Shown here one piece after another: positions 39,549 through 49,192 of a stretch of 64,000 nucleotides of DNA. This DNA comes from Gluconacetobacter sacchari. Lineage in GTDB: Bacteria > Pseudomonadota > Alphaproteobacteria > Acetobacterales > Acetobacteraceae. The position numbers were made by a program, and so were the translations under genes. The stretch spans positions 124,001 through 188,000 of the forward strand of contig NZ_JABEQJ010000002.1 of NCBI RefSeq assembly GCF_014174255.1, read 5' to 3'. The notes under the pieces are model-generated. The model saw nothing but the letters and a program-made list of their open reading frames with translations, was not told the DNA's origin and searched no databases. The first letter of the stretch is position 1; the number at the start of each line of letters is the position of its first letter.

Positions 39549-40805
39549 ATGAACGTGCAAACCCGAAGGTTTCTTCTGGCTGGGACGGCCGTGCTGGCCG
39601 CCACCGGCTCCCTGGCCGCCGCCGCGCCGCGCCGGCGCCACGCGCATGCAGGCGGCCACGCCCCGGCCGCCGGGCAGTCGGACGACGAATCCGGCACCGA
39701 CCAGGCCGCGGCACCGGCCGGGCCACCCGCCGCCAGCCTGATCGGGCCGGTCGATACCGTTGCCCGCTGGGCCTGCATCGTGGATGTCACCACCGGCACG
39801 ACGCTGCTGGAAAAGGCTGCGGACGAGCGCATGCCGCCATCCTCGCTGACCAAGATGATGACGGCCTATATCGTTTTCGGCATGCTGAAATCCGGCCGCC
39901 TGAAGTTGGACCAGGCGCTGCCGGTCAGCGAGAAGGCGTGGCGCATGCAGGGCTCGAAGATGTTCGTGCCCCTGGGCGAGAGCGTGCCGGTGCAGGACCT
40001 GATCCAGGGCATGGTCATCCAGTCCGGCAACGATGCCTGCATCGTGCTGGCAGAGGGGATCTCCGGCTCGGAGGAGCAGTTCGTCGCCCTGATGAACGAA
40101 ATGGGCGGCAAGATCGGGCTGATCAACTCGCACTTCATGAACGCCACCGGCTGGCCGGCCGACAATCATTACATGTGCGCCCGGGACGTGGCGACGGTGG
40201 CGGTGCGGCTGATCCGGGACTTCCCGGAATATTATCACTTCTTCTCGGAGAAGGATTTCCGCTTCAACAAGATCGCCCAGGGCAACCGCAACGTGCTGGT
40301 GGACAAGGGGCTGGCCGACGGGCTGAAGACCGGCCACACCGATGCCGGCGGCTTCGGGCTGTGCGCCAGCGCCGATCGGGGTGGCAATCGCGTGGTGCTG
40401 GCGCTGAACGGCATGCCGTCGAGCAACGCACGCGCGCATGAGGGCGAGCGGATGCTGGAATGGGCGTTCGCGAATTTCGAGAACGCGACCCTGTTCCGCA
40501 AGGGCGACGTGGTGGACCAGGCGGCCGTCTGGCTGGGCAGCCAGCCGACCGTGCCGCTGGTGGCCACCCGGGATGTCGTGATGACGCTGCCGCATGGATG
40601 GCGGACGCGGGTGCATGTCGGCGTGGATTATGTCGCGCCGGTCGCGGCGCCGGTGGCGGCGGGGCAGGCGCTGGGCAACCTGGTGCTGACGACGCCCGGC
40701 CTGCCGGATGTCCGCATGCCGCTGGTGGCGGGGCAGTCCGTGCCGCGGCTGGGGCTGCTGGCCAGGGCCTCGACGGTACTGGGCCAGAAACTGGGCCGGC
40801 ACTGA
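39549..40805 (+). CDS. D-alanyl-D-alanine carboxypeptidase (PBP5/6 type)
   Basis: Low-molecular-weight penicillin-binding protein trimming the terminal D-Ala of peptidoglycan pentapeptides. The serine-protease-like motifs are SSLTKMM (SxxK nucleophile), SGNDA (SxN) and LKTGHTD (KTG). The N-terminus has a twin-arginine-like signal (TRRFLLAGTAVLAAT) and a His/Ala-rich linker; the C-terminus holds the beta-sandwich PBP5 domain with RTRVHVGVDYVAPVAAPV. 418 residues. It lies two bases after rlpA and five before tmk, in one transcript. A membrane-anchoring amphipathic end (RLGLLARASTVLGQKLG) is plausible. Confidence 0.93.
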   Translation: MNVQTRRFLLAGTAVLAATGSLAAAAPRRRHAHAGGHAPAAGQSDDESGTDQAAAPAGPPAASLIGPVDTVARWACIVDVTTGTTLLEKAADERMPPSSLTKMMTAYIVFGMLKSGRLKLDQALPVSEKAWRMQGSKMFVPLGESVPVQDLIQGMVIQSGNDACIVLAEGISGSEEQFVALMNEMGGKIGLINSHFMNATGWPADNHYMCARDVATVAVRLIRDFPEYYHFFSEKDFRFNKIAQGNRNVLVDKGLADGLKTGHTDAGGFGLCASADRGGNRVVLALNGMPSSNARAHEGERMLEWAFANFENATLFRKGDVVDQAAVWLGSQPTVPLVATRDVVMTLPHGWRTRVHVGVDYVAPVAAPVAAGQALGNLVLTTPGLPDVRMPLVAGQSVPRLGLLARASTVLGQKLGRH

Positions 40806-40810
40806 AGCCG

Positions 40811-41446
40811 GTGCCGGGCCTGTTCATCACCTTCGAGGGCGGCGAGGGCGCCGGCAAATCCACCCAGGTCGGGCTGTTGGAGGCGCATCTGCGCGCGCTG
40901 GGGCGCGACGTGGTGCGGACGCGCGAACCGGGTGGGACGCCGGGGGCGGAGGCGCTGCGCGATTTCCTGCTGTTCGGCGGCCATGACCTGTCGCCGCGCG
41001 CCGAGATCCTGGCCCATTTCGCCGCGCGGTGCGAGCATGTGGACCGGCTGATCCGGCCGGCGCTGGCGCGTGGGGCCGTGGTGATCTGCGACCGGTTCGC
41101 GGATTCGACCATGGCCTATCAGGGCTATGGGGCCGGGCGGGGCGACCCCGCGACGGTCGGGCTGATCGAGGTGCTGACCGCCCAGGTCGGGCTGACGCCG
41201 GACCTGACGCTGGTCCTGGCCCTGGACCGGGCGCTGGCGCTGCCGCGCCTGCGGGCGCGCGGCGGCCGGTCCGACCGGTACGAGGCGGCCGACGAGGCCT
41301 TTCACGCCCGCGTGGCCGAGGGATTCGAGACGATCGCCCGGACCCATGCGGGGCGTTGCGTCAGGCTCGCCGCCGACCGGCCGGTCGAGGTGGTGGCGGC
41401 GGAGGTTGCCCGGCTGGTCGATGCGCGTCTGGCGGGGGGGGGCTGA
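40811..41446 (+). CDS. tmk: dTMP kinase
   Basis: Phosphorylates dTMP to dTDP in thymidine nucleotide synthesis. Walker A is FEGGEGAGKST (about residue 8), followed by the DR(Y/F)-type motif REPGGTPGAEALRD and CDRFADSTMAYQGYG; the LID-like region is ARGGRSDRYEA. 211 residues, normal. The GTG at 40811 is the earliest start leaving the conserved N-terminus intact. Followed immediately by holB, an arrangement (tmk-holB) found in most bacteria. Confidence 0.96.
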   Translation: MPGLFITFEGGEGAGKSTQVGLLEAHLRALGRDVVRTREPGGTPGAEALRDFLLFGGHDLSPRAEILAHFAARCEHVDRLIRPALARGAVVICDRFADSTMAYQGYGAGRGDPATVGLIEVLTAQVGLTPDLTLVLALDRALALPRLRARGGRSDRYEAADEAFHARVAEGFETIARTHAGRCVRLAADRPVEVVAAEVARLVDARLAGGG

Positions 41447-42415
41447 ATGGCGGCCGCCACGCCGCGCGACGGGCCGGAGCCGGTGGGGCATGACGACGCC
41501 CGCCGTGCGTTCGAGGAGGCGTGGGGCGCGGGCCGGTTGCATCATGCCTGGCTGCTGACCGGCCCCGAGGGGATCGGCAAGGCGAGTTTCGCCTTCTGGA
41601 TGGCGCGGGTGCTGCTGAAGGCGACCGGGGCGGACAGTACCGCCGCGCGCAGGATCGCGGCCGGCAGCCATGCCGACCTGCTGTATATCGCGCGGGGCGT
41701 GGACGAGAAGCGCCAGCGCATGCGGGCCGAGATCGTGGCCGACGATGTGCGCCCGATCGGCCAGTTCCTGCACCGGACGGCGGCCGAGGACGGGTGGCGC
41801 GTGGTGATCGTGGATGGCGCGGACTTCATGAATCGCAGCGCCGCCAATGCGATCCTGAAGATCCTGGAGGAGCCGCCGCCGCGCGCGATCCTGATCCTGA
41901 CCTGTGCCGCGCCGGGCCGCCTGCTGCCGACCATCCGCAGCCGGTGCCGCACCCTGCGGCTGGAGCCGCTGCCGGCGGCGCGGATGCAGGAGGTTCTGGC
42001 CCGCGTCGCGGAGGATGTGGCGCCCGAGGAGATCGCGCGGGTGGCGCCGCTGGCCCATGGATCGCCCGGCCGTGCCCTGGCGCTGCTGGCGGGCGACGGC
42101 GCCGCGCTGGGCGCGCTGGTGGCGCGGGTGCTGGAGACGCCGCCGGATGCGGGGGCGATGTATGACATCGCCGAGAGCGTGCTGAAGCGGGAAAATGGCT
42201 TTCCGGTCTTCTTCGATTTGTTGTGTGATGCCATATCGAAACACGCGCGTACCCTCGCCCTGCGCGGCGGAGGGAGCGCGGACGGGGCGTCGTCGGCGCG
42301 CCGCATGGCGGAGCTGTGGCGTCGCCTGGCCGACCTGCGGGCCGAGACGGAACGGTTCAACCTGGATAAACAACAGGCCCTGCTGAACGGCCTGACTTTG
42401 GTGAGTGGAAGATGA
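41447..42415 (+). CDS. holB: DNA polymerase III subunit delta'
   Basis: Clamp-loader subunit that helps open the DnaN ring. 322 residues with the AAA+ core: LHHAWLLTGPEGIGKASFAF, a Walker A where the expected Thr/Ser pair is altered (GKAS), consistent with the non-hydrolysing delta' role; then WRVVIVDGADFMNRSAANA and the SRC motif IRSRCRTLRL. The N-terminal zinc-binding cysteines of some family members are absent, as is common in Alphaproteobacteria. tmk ends one base before it, and its last bases overlap the metG ATG (ATGA). Confidence 0.92.
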   Translation: MAAATPRDGPEPVGHDDARRAFEEAWGAGRLHHAWLLTGPEGIGKASFAFWMARVLLKATGADSTAARRIAAGSHADLLYIARGVDEKRQRMRAEIVADDVRPIGQFLHRTAAEDGWRVVIVDGADFMNRSAANAILKILEEPPPRAILILTCAAPGRLLPTIRSRCRTLRLEPLPAARMQEVLARVAEDVAPEEIARVAPLAHGSPGRALALLAGDGAALGALVARVLETPPDAGAMYDIAESVLKRENGFPVFFDLLCDAISKHARTLALRGGGSADGASSARRMAELWRRLADLRAETERFNLDKQQALLNGLTLVSGR

Positions 42416-43950
42416 CTGGGCGCTATTACGTCACGACACCGATCTATTATGTGAACGGGGCGCCGCATATCGGGCATGCCTATACATCCGTCGCCGCCGA
42501 CGTGATGGCGCGTTTCAAGCGGCTGGCGGGGCATGACGTCTTCTTCCTGACCGGTACCGACGAGCACGGGCAGAAGGTCGAGCAGGCAGCCCTGGCCGCC
42601 GGCGTGGCGCCGATCGTCTTCGCCGACCAGGTTTCGGCCGATTTTCGGGCAATGTACGACGTGATGAATATCTCGTACGACGATTTCATCCGCACGACGG
42701 AGCCACGGCACGTCGCCGGAGCCACGGCGCTGTGGGAACGGATCGCCGCCAACGGGCATATCTATCTGGGCGCGTATGAAGGCTGGTACGCGCTGCGCGA
42801 CGAGAGCTTCTACAACGAGGACGAACTGGTCACCCGCCCCGACGGCACGAAGGTGGCGCCGACCGGCGCGCCGGTCGAATGGGTGCGCGAGCCGTCCTAT
42901 TTCTTCCGGCTGTCGGCGTTCGCCGACCGGCTGCTGGCGCTGTACGAGACGCGGCCCGGTTTCATAGAGCCCGCGTCGCGGCGCAACGAGGTCGCCAGCT
43001 TCGTCCGGCAGGGGTTGCGCGACCTGTCGGTCAGCCGCACCAGCTTCCGCTGGGGCATCCCCGTGCCGGGCGACCCGGATCATGTGATGTATGTGTGGGT
43101 GGATGCGCTGGCCAACTACCTGTCGGCCATCGGCTTTCCCGATGCCGGCGACCCGCGCGCCGGGTTCTGGCCCGCCAGCCTGCATCTGGTCGGCAAGGAT
43201 ATCGTCCGTTTCCACGCGGTCTACTGGCCCGCGCTGCTGATGGCCGCCGGGCTGGAGCTGCCGGACTGCGTGTTCTCGCATGGATGGTGGACCATCGAGG
43301 GCGAGAAGATGAGCAAGTCGCTGGGCAATGTCGTCGACCCGCGCGACCTGGTGGCGGAGTTCGGCGTCGATCCGCTGCGCTTCTTCCTGATGCGCGAGAT
43401 GCCGTTCGGCGGGGACAGCGACCTGAGCCGCCGCGCCATCATCAACCGGCTGAATGTGGAACTGGCGAACGACCTTGGCAATCTGGCCCAGCGCACGCTG
43501 AGCCTGGTGGCGCGCAATTGCGGCGGCGTGCTGCCGGCGCGGGGCGAGCGCGCGGACGCCGATAACGCGCTGCTGGCGCAGGCGGCGCTGTTGCCGGCGC
43601 TGATGGGTGACCATCTGGACCGCCATGCGCTGACCGACGCGCTGGAGGATGTGTGGCGGGTGATCCGCGCCTGCAACGCTTATATCGATCATCAGGCCCC
43701 CTGGGCGCTGCGCAAGACCGACCCCGCGCGGATGGCGGTGGTGCTGCGCGTGCTGGTGGATGCGCTGCGCGTGATCGGCACCGTGCTCCAGCCCTACATG
43801 CCCGGCAGCATGGGCGCGCTGCTGACCCAGTTGGGCGTGGCGGAGGACGAGCGCGATTTCGCGGCGCTGGAACGCCCGCTGCCCGAGGGGCGGGCGCTGC
43901 CCGCGCCGCAGGGGATCTTTCCGCGCTACGTGGAGGACGCGGCGCAATGA
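42412..43950 (+). CDS. metG: Methionine--tRNA ligase
   Basis: Class I synthetase charging both initiator and elongator tRNA-Met. The nucleotide-binding HIGH motif is in NGAPHIGHAYTSV (residues about 15-27), the KMSKS loop is EGEKMSKSLGNVVDP (KMSKS at 299-303), and TDEHGQKVEQAA is the family block near residue 50. The 512-residue form lacks the C-terminal tRNA-binding (EMAP II-like) domain found in longer enzymes and has no four-cysteine zinc knuckle pair, as in the short alphaproteobacterial type. Overlaps holB and tatD by four bases each. Confidence 0.97.
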   Translation: MTGRYYVTTPIYYVNGAPHIGHAYTSVAADVMARFKRLAGHDVFFLTGTDEHGQKVEQAALAAGVAPIVFADQVSADFRAMYDVMNISYDDFIRTTEPRHVAGATALWERIAANGHIYLGAYEGWYALRDESFYNEDELVTRPDGTKVAPTGAPVEWVREPSYFFRLSAFADRLLALYETRPGFIEPASRRNEVASFVRQGLRDLSVSRTSFRWGIPVPGDPDHVMYVWVDALANYLSAIGFPDAGDPRAGFWPASLHLVGKDIVRFHAVYWPALLMAAGLELPDCVFSHGWWTIEGEKMSKSLGNVVDPRDLVAEFGVDPLRFFLMREMPFGGDSDLSRRAIINRLNVELANDLGNLAQRTLSLVARNCGGVLPARGERADADNALLAQAALLPALMGDHLDRHALTDALEDVWRVIRACNAYIDHQAPWALRKTDPARMAVVLRVLVDALRVIGTVLQPYMPGSMGALLTQLGVAEDERDFAALERPLPEGRALPAPQGIFPRYVEDAAQ

Positions 43951-44738
43951 GTGCGCTGATCGATTCGCACTGTCATCTCGACCATTTCACCGATGAGGAG
44001 ATTCCGGGCCTGCTGGAGCGGGCGCGCGCGGCCGGCGTCGGCGGCATGGTGACGATCGGCACCCGCCTGTCGCGCGCGTGGCAGCAGAAGGACCTGACCC
44101 GCTTCGACCGGCCGGACGTGCGGGTGTGGTGTACGGTCGGCACCCATCCCGACCATGTCGAGGAATGCGTGGTGGCCGATGCCGACGGCATCGTGGCCGT
44201 GGCCGACGATCCGCGCGTGATCGGCATCGGCGAGAGCGGCCTGGATTATTTCCATGGCGCCGAGGCCGTGCGCCCTTTGCAGCAGGCGCGCTTTCGCGCC
44301 CATATCGCGGCGGCGCGGCGCATGGACCTGCCGCTGGTGATCCATGCGCGCGAGGCCGACGCGGATGTCGCCGCGATCCTGCGCGACGAGGTCGAGACGA
44401 ACGGGGCGTTTCGCTTCGTGCTGCACTGCTTCGCCTCCGGGCCGGACCTGGCGCGGGCGGGGTTGGAACTGGGGGGGTATATCAGCTTCTCGGGTATCCT
44501 GACCTTTCCGCGTTCCGACGCGCTGCGGGCGATCGCGCGGGATATTCCGCAGGAGCGGCTGCTGGTCGAGACCGATTCGCCCTATCTGGCGCCGGTGCCC
44601 CGGCGCGGCAAGCGCAACGAACCGGCGCTGGTTGCCCATACCGCGCTGCGGCTGGCCGAGGAGCGCGGCATGACGCCCGGCCATCTGGCGGAACGCACCA
44701 CGGAAAACTTCACCCGCCTGTTCAGCCGGGCGGCCTGA
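43947..44738 (+). CDS. TatD-family metal-dependent hydrolase
   Basis: TIM-barrel metallohydrolase, 263 residues, of the TatD DNase family (possible 3'-5' exonuclease or D-aminoacyl-tRNA deacylase-like relatives are known). Metal ligands are seen in DSHCHLDHF at the start, GIGESGLDYF, VIHAREADAD, LHCFASG and the final ETDSPYLAPVP. ATGA overlap with metG and four bases before the MBL-fold gene; the metG-tatD-MBL order is a conserved proteobacterial arrangement. Confidence 0.93.
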   Translation: MSALIDSHCHLDHFTDEEIPGLLERARAAGVGGMVTIGTRLSRAWQQKDLTRFDRPDVRVWCTVGTHPDHVEECVVADADGIVAVADDPRVIGIGESGLDYFHGAEAVRPLQQARFRAHIAAARRMDLPLVIHAREADADVAAILRDEVETNGAFRFVLHCFASGPDLARAGLELGGYISFSGILTFPRSDALRAIARDIPQERLLVETDSPYLAPVPRRGKRNEPALVAHTALRLAEERGMTPGHLAERTTENFTRLFSRAA

Positions 44739-44741
44739 GCG

Positions 44742-45533
44742 ATGGAACTGGTCGTCCTGGGATGCGGAGGATCCGCCGGGGTGCCGATGATCGGCGGCCC
44801 GGACGGCCGGGGCGACTGGGGGGTCTGCGATCCGGCGGAATCGCGGAACTGCCGGACCCGGGCCTCGGTGCTGCTGCGGGGCGATGACGGGCGGGCGGTG
44901 CTGATCGATACCGGGCCCGACCTGCGCGCGCAGTTGCTGGCGCAGGGCATCGAGCGGTTCGATGCGGTTCTCTACACCCATGCCCATGCCGATCATATCG
45001 CGGGATTGGACGAGGTTCGGGCGATCAACCGGGCGATCGACCGCCCGCTGCCGGTCCTGGCCACGCCGCCGGTGCTGGAGGAACTGGAGACGCGGTTCAG
45101 CTATGCCTTCCGCCCGTGGTCGCCGCCCGGTTTCTATCGGCCCGTGGTGGTGCCGCGCGCGGTGCATGCGGGCGAGACGGTGGACGTGGCCGGGCTGCGC
45201 CTGACCCTGTTCGAACAGATCCACGGGCGCACGCTGTCGCTGGGCGTGCGGTGCGGGCCGCTCGCCTATTCCACCGACGTGGTCGACCTGCCCGATGAGG
45301 CGTTCGCGGCCCTGGCGGGAGTCGAGACCTGGCTGGTGGATTGCTTCCAGCGATCAGGGCCCCACAACGCCCATGCCTGGCTGGACCGGGTATTGGCATG
45401 GCGCGCCCGTCTGGCGCCGCGCCGGGTGATCCTGACGCATATGGGCGCGGATATGGACTGGGCCTGGATGCGCGACGCGCTGCCGGAGGGCGTGGAGCCT
45501 GCCTTCGACGGTATGCGAATCGCCTTTCGCTGA
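44742..45533 (+). CDS. MBL-fold metallo-hydrolase (PhnP-like)
   Basis: Metallo-beta-lactamase-fold phosphodiesterase-like enzyme, 263 residues. The metal-binding HxHxDH motif is YTHAHADHIAGLDE; other ligands are in ERIHGRT-type and YSTDVVDLP blocks, and LTHMGADMDW near the end. The N-terminal VVLGCGGSAGVPMIGG with DPAESRNCRTRASVLL matches the PhnP-like subgroup associated with cyclic nucleotide or phosphonate phosphodiesters, but the cellular substrate in this conserved neighbourhood is not known. Last gene of the run that begins at mltB. Confidence 0.9.
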   Translation: MELVVLGCGGSAGVPMIGGPDGRGDWGVCDPAESRNCRTRASVLLRGDDGRAVLIDTGPDLRAQLLAQGIERFDAVLYTHAHADHIAGLDEVRAINRAIDRPLPVLATPPVLEELETRFSYAFRPWSPPGFYRPVVVPRAVHAGETVDVAGLRLTLFEQIHGRTLSLGVRCGPLAYSTDVVDLPDEAFAALAGVETWLVDCFQRSGPHNAHAWLDRVLAWRARLAPRRVILTHMGADMDWAWMRDALPEGVEPAFDGMRIAFR

Positions 45534-45918
45534 GCCGTGATCGGCGGGGAGCGGCCCCCGCCGTTGCGAAAATCCCTTGCCGTTCGGGCGGGTGTTCGCG
45601 GAGCGTCACGCGATTTAGGTTGAATCCCGAACGCGGGGGGCGATAGCCTTCGGTGTGATGGCCCGGGATTTCGCAGCGCGATCGCCGACTGCGATTCCAC
45701 CACCGCAAGCCGCTCTTGTCCGGGGCGGCAGCGTGCCTATCTGCCTGTAAATGGGCCAGACAGCAAGGGGGAATGTGTATTGAATACCCGATTGCAGAGC
45801 GAACAGGACTGACGGTTCTTCCCGCCCCCGGGGGCATTTCCCCGGAGGAGATGCGTATCCATGCATGGTCGTCCAGACGGCGTGACGGTTTCTGGCGACG
45901 GTTCGGAGACTTCCCAGG
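45534..45918. other. Intergenic region before prkA
   Basis: No gene is recognised in these 385 bases. A GC hairpin (CGGCGGGG at 45542-45549, CCCCGCCG at 45556-45563) without a T run follows the MBL-fold gene and may weakly terminate it. TTGTCC-16-TATCTG (45716-45743) is a possible promoter for the prkA operon, leaving a leader of about 165 bases. The region is long for this compact genome and may hold regulatory sites, perhaps for a stress sigma factor, that I cannot assign. Confidence 0.5.
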
Positions 45919-47865
45919 ATGGTTTCTGATTTTAATGTGTTTTCTATGGCCACCGCGATGCGCGACCAGCGTCGCGAAATCGAGATGAGTCTGCCCGACT
46001 ACCTTGAAGCCTGCCGCACCGACCCGTCGTGCCATGCAACCGCGGCCGAGCGGATGCTGAAGGCGATCGGCGAGCCCAGGAGCGTGGATACATCGCGCGA
46101 CCCGCGCCTGTCGCGCATCTTCATGAACCGTACCCTGCGGATCTATCCCGCGTTTTCGGACTTCTTCGGCATGGAGGAGACGATCGAGCAGATCGTGGGC
46201 TTCTTCCGCCATGCCGCGCAGGGGCTGGAGGAACGCAAGCAGATCCTTTACCTGCTCGGCCCCGTGGGGGGCGGCAAATCGTCCCTGGGCGAGCGGCTGA
46301 AGGCGCTGATGGAAAAGGAGCCCATCTACGTGCTGAAGGCCGGGCGGCATGTCAGCCCCGTCTTCGAAAGCCCGCTGGGCCTGTTCGACCCCGAGCGCAT
46401 GGGCGCGGCGCTGGAGGAGCAATATGGCATTCCGCGCCGGTTGCTGACCGGCGTTGCCAGCCCGTGGGCGCTGAAGCGGCTGGAGGAATTCGACGGGGAC
46501 CTGTCGCGCTTTTCCGTCATCAAGGTGCATCCGTCGCGGCTGCGCCAGATCGCGATCGCGAAGACCGAGCCGGGCGACGACAACAACCAGGACGTATCGG
46601 CCCTGGTGGGCAAGGTCGATATCCGGCAACTGGAGCATTTCAGCCAGAACGATCCCGATGCCTACAGCTTCTCGGGCGGGTTGAACCGCGCGAACCAGGG
46701 GCTGCTGGAATTCGTCGAGATGTTCAAGGCGCCGATCAAGATGCTGCACCCGCTGCTGACGGCGACGCAGGAGGGCAATTATGTCGGCACCGAGAATATC
46801 GGCAGCATTCCCTTTACCGGCGTGATCCTGGCCCATTCGAACGAAGCCGAATGGCAGACCTTTCGCAACAACCGCACCAACGAGGCGTTTCTGGACCGCG
46901 TCTGCGTCATCAAGGTACCCTATTGCCTGCGGGTGACGGAGGAGACGAAAATTTATGAGAAGCTGGTCCAGTCCTCCAGCCTGGCGAATGCGCCCTGCGC
47001 GCCCAACACGCTGGAAATGCTGGCCCGTTTCGCGGTCCTGTCGCGGCTGAAGGCGCATCCGAACTCTACCCAGTTCGCCAAGATGCGGGTCTATGACGGC
47101 GAGAATATCCGCGAGACCGACCCCAAGGCGCGCACGATGCAGGAATATCGCGACGCCGCCGGGGTGGATGAGGGGATGGACGGGATTTCCACCCGGTTCG
47201 CCTACAAGGTGCTGTCCGCGACCTTCAACCATGATTCGGCCGAGATTTCGGCCGATCCGGTGCATCTGATGTACGTGCTGGAACAGGCGGTGCGGCGCGA
47301 GCAGTTTCCGGCGGAAATCGAGGCGAATTACCTGGCGACCCTGAAATCGGAACTGGCCGGCCGCTATGCCGAATTCCTGGGCCATGAAATCCAGAAGGCC
47401 TATCTGGAGAGCTACAACGATTACGGCCAGAACCTGTTCGACCGCTATCTGGACTATGCCGATGCGTGGATCGAGGACCAGGACTTCAAGGACCCCGATA
47501 CCGGGCAGATGCTCAATCGCGAGTTGCTGAACGCCGAACTGACCAAGATCGAGAAGCCCGCGGGCATCGCCAACCCCAAGGATTTTCGCAACGAGGTGGT
47601 GAAGTTCTCGCTGCGCGCGCGGGCCGGCAATGGCGGGCGCAACCCGTCCTGGACCTCGTACGAGAAGATCCGCGACGTGATCGAGAAGCGGATGTTCAGC
47701 CAGGTCGAGGATCTGCTGCCGGTCATCAGCTTCGGGTCCAAGAAGGATGGCGAGACCGAGCGCAAGCATGACGAGTTCGTCGAGCGGATGGTGTCGCGCG
47801 GCTATACGGAACGGCAGGTTCGACGGCTCGTTGAATGGTACATGCGGGTGAAGCAATCCGCCTGA
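45919..47865 (+). CDS. prkA: PrkA/YeaG-family serine protein kinase
   Basis: Stress-associated protein kinase and AAA-type ATPase, cytoplasmic. 648 residues, as in E. coli YeaG (about 640). The N-terminal AAA domain has GPVGGGKSSLGERLKALM (about residues 114-131) and IPFTGVILAHSNEAEWQTF; the C-terminal PrkA kinase-like domain contains KVPYCLRVTEETKIYEKL and ends in RQVRRLVEWYMRVKQ. Starts at 45919 or 45946 fit; GGAGA lies about nine bases before the first. It is followed by yeaH and spoVR, the conserved three-gene module linked to nutrient starvation and stationary phase survival. Confidence 0.93.
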   Translation: MVSDFNVFSMATAMRDQRREIEMSLPDYLEACRTDPSCHATAAERMLKAIGEPRSVDTSRDPRLSRIFMNRTLRIYPAFSDFFGMEETIEQIVGFFRHAAQGLEERKQILYLLGPVGGGKSSLGERLKALMEKEPIYVLKAGRHVSPVFESPLGLFDPERMGAALEEQYGIPRRLLTGVASPWALKRLEEFDGDLSRFSVIKVHPSRLRQIAIAKTEPGDDNNQDVSALVGKVDIRQLEHFSQNDPDAYSFSGGLNRANQGLLEFVEMFKAPIKMLHPLLTATQEGNYVGTENIGSIPFTGVILAHSNEAEWQTFRNNRTNEAFLDRVCVIKVPYCLRVTEETKIYEKLVQSSSLANAPCAPNTLEMLARFAVLSRLKAHPNSTQFAKMRVYDGENIRETDPKARTMQEYRDAAGVDEGMDGISTRFAYKVLSATFNHDSAEISADPVHLMYVLEQAVRREQFPAEIEANYLATLKSELAGRYAEFLGHEIQKAYLESYNDYGQNLFDRYLDYADAWIEDQDFKDPDTGQMLNRELLNAELTKIEKPAGIANPKDFRNEVVKFSLRARAGNGGRNPSWTSYEKIRDVIEKRMFSQVEDLLPVISFGSKKDGETERKHDEFVERMVSRGYTERQVRRLVEWYMRVKQSA

Positions 47866-47884
47866 ACGGGAATGGTGTCGCCCA

Positions 47885-49192
47885 GTGGATATCATTGACA
47901 GACGTCCCAATCCCCATGGGAAAAATATCGAAAACCGGCGGCGCGTGCTCCAGCGTGCCCGCTCGGCCGTGCAGACGGCCGTGCGGGACGCGGTCGCGCG
48001 CGGCAAGATCAGGGAGGTGGGGCAGGGCAATGCGATCTCGGTCCCGGCGGATGCGTTGCACGAGCCTTCGCTGCATCGTGTCTTCTCGGACGGGGTGCGT
48101 GAGATCGTCCTGACCGGAAACCGCGAGTTCTCGCGCGGCGACCGGCTGCAACGGCCGCCGGGTGGCGGCGGCGGGCAGGGCTCGGGGGCCGGGCAGGCCG
48201 GCGAGGCGGGCGGAGGAGAGGATTCCTTCCGTTTCGTGCTGAGCCGGGATGAGTTCCTGGATCTGTTCTTCGACGACCTGGAATTGCCCGACCTGATCAA
48301 GCGCGAGATCTCGACCACCGAAAACGGTGTGCCCGCGCGTTCCGGCCTGAGCAACGAGGGATCGCCCTCGCATCTCGATCTGGGACGGACGATGCGCCGG
48401 TCGATCGCGCGGCGCCTGGGGCTGGGCCGGCCCAAGCCGCAGGAATTACTGGATGTCGAGGAGCGTATCGCCGCGCTGGAAGCCCTGCGGCCCGCGTCGG
48501 CCGAGGAACTGGAGGAGTTGGAAGGGCTGCGCGAGCGGCGCGGGACCCTGCGCCAGCGCATGGCGCGGATCCCGTGGGTCGATCCGGTCGACCTGCGCTT
48601 TCGCCGCTATACGATCATGCCGCAGCCGGCGACGCGGGCGGTGATGTTCTGCGTCATGGATGTCTCGGGTTCGATGACCGAGCGGATGAAGGACCTGGCG
48701 AAGCAGTTCTTCCTGCTGCTGCATGTGTTTCTGGAACGGCGGTACAAGAAGGTCGAAATCGTCTTCATCCGCCATGCCGAAAGCGCCGAGGAGGTCGATG
48801 AGGAGACGTTCTTCCACGATCCGCGTACTGGCGGCACCATCGTCTCGTCTGCGCTGGAACTGATGCGAACCATCCAGCGGGAGCGCTTTCCCTCGGCCAA
48901 CTGGAATATCTATGTCGCGCAGGCCTCGGATGGCGACAACGCGTCGTCCGACACCACCCGCACCGCCAGCCTGCTGCGGGACGATATCCTGCCGGCGGTG
49001 CAGTATTATGCCTATATCGAAATCACGGGATCGGGGGCGGTGATTCGCGGCGAGACCGATCTGTGGCGCAGCTATCGCGCCATCGCCGACGAGAACGAGC
49101 ATCTGGCGATTCGCCAGGTGGGCGACCGCAAGGAGATCTTTCCGGTTTTCCGCGACCTGTTTTCCCGTCAGCGCGATAGCGCGGAGGCTTGA
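47885..49192 (+). CDS. YeaH/YhbH family protein with VWA-like MIDAS
   Basis: Function unknown; invariant partner of PrkA and SpoVR. 435 residues from GTG 47885. The N-terminus (IDRRPNPHGKNIENRRRVLQ) is diagnostic of the UPF0229 family, a Gly-rich linker lies near residues 92-108, and a von Willebrand A-like metal-ion-dependent adhesion motif DVSGSMT begins at residue 259, followed by FFLLLHVFLERRYKKVE and TGGTIVSSALELM. It starts 19 bases after prkA and its stop overlaps the spoVR start (TGATG). Confidence 0.92.
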   Translation: MDIIDRRPNPHGKNIENRRRVLQRARSAVQTAVRDAVARGKIREVGQGNAISVPADALHEPSLHRVFSDGVREIVLTGNREFSRGDRLQRPPGGGGGQGSGAGQAGEAGGGEDSFRFVLSRDEFLDLFFDDLELPDLIKREISTTENGVPARSGLSNEGSPSHLDLGRTMRRSIARRLGLGRPKPQELLDVEERIAALEALRPASAEELEELEGLRERRGTLRQRMARIPWVDPVDLRFRRYTIMPQPATRAVMFCVMDVSGSMTERMKDLAKQFFLLLHVFLERRYKKVEIVFIRHAESAEEVDEETFFHDPRTGGTIVSSALELMRTIQRERFPSANWNIYVAQASDGDNASSDTTRTASLLRDDILPAVQYYAYIEITGSGAVIRGETDLWRSYRAIADENEHLAIRQVGDRKEIFPVFRDLFSRQRDSAEA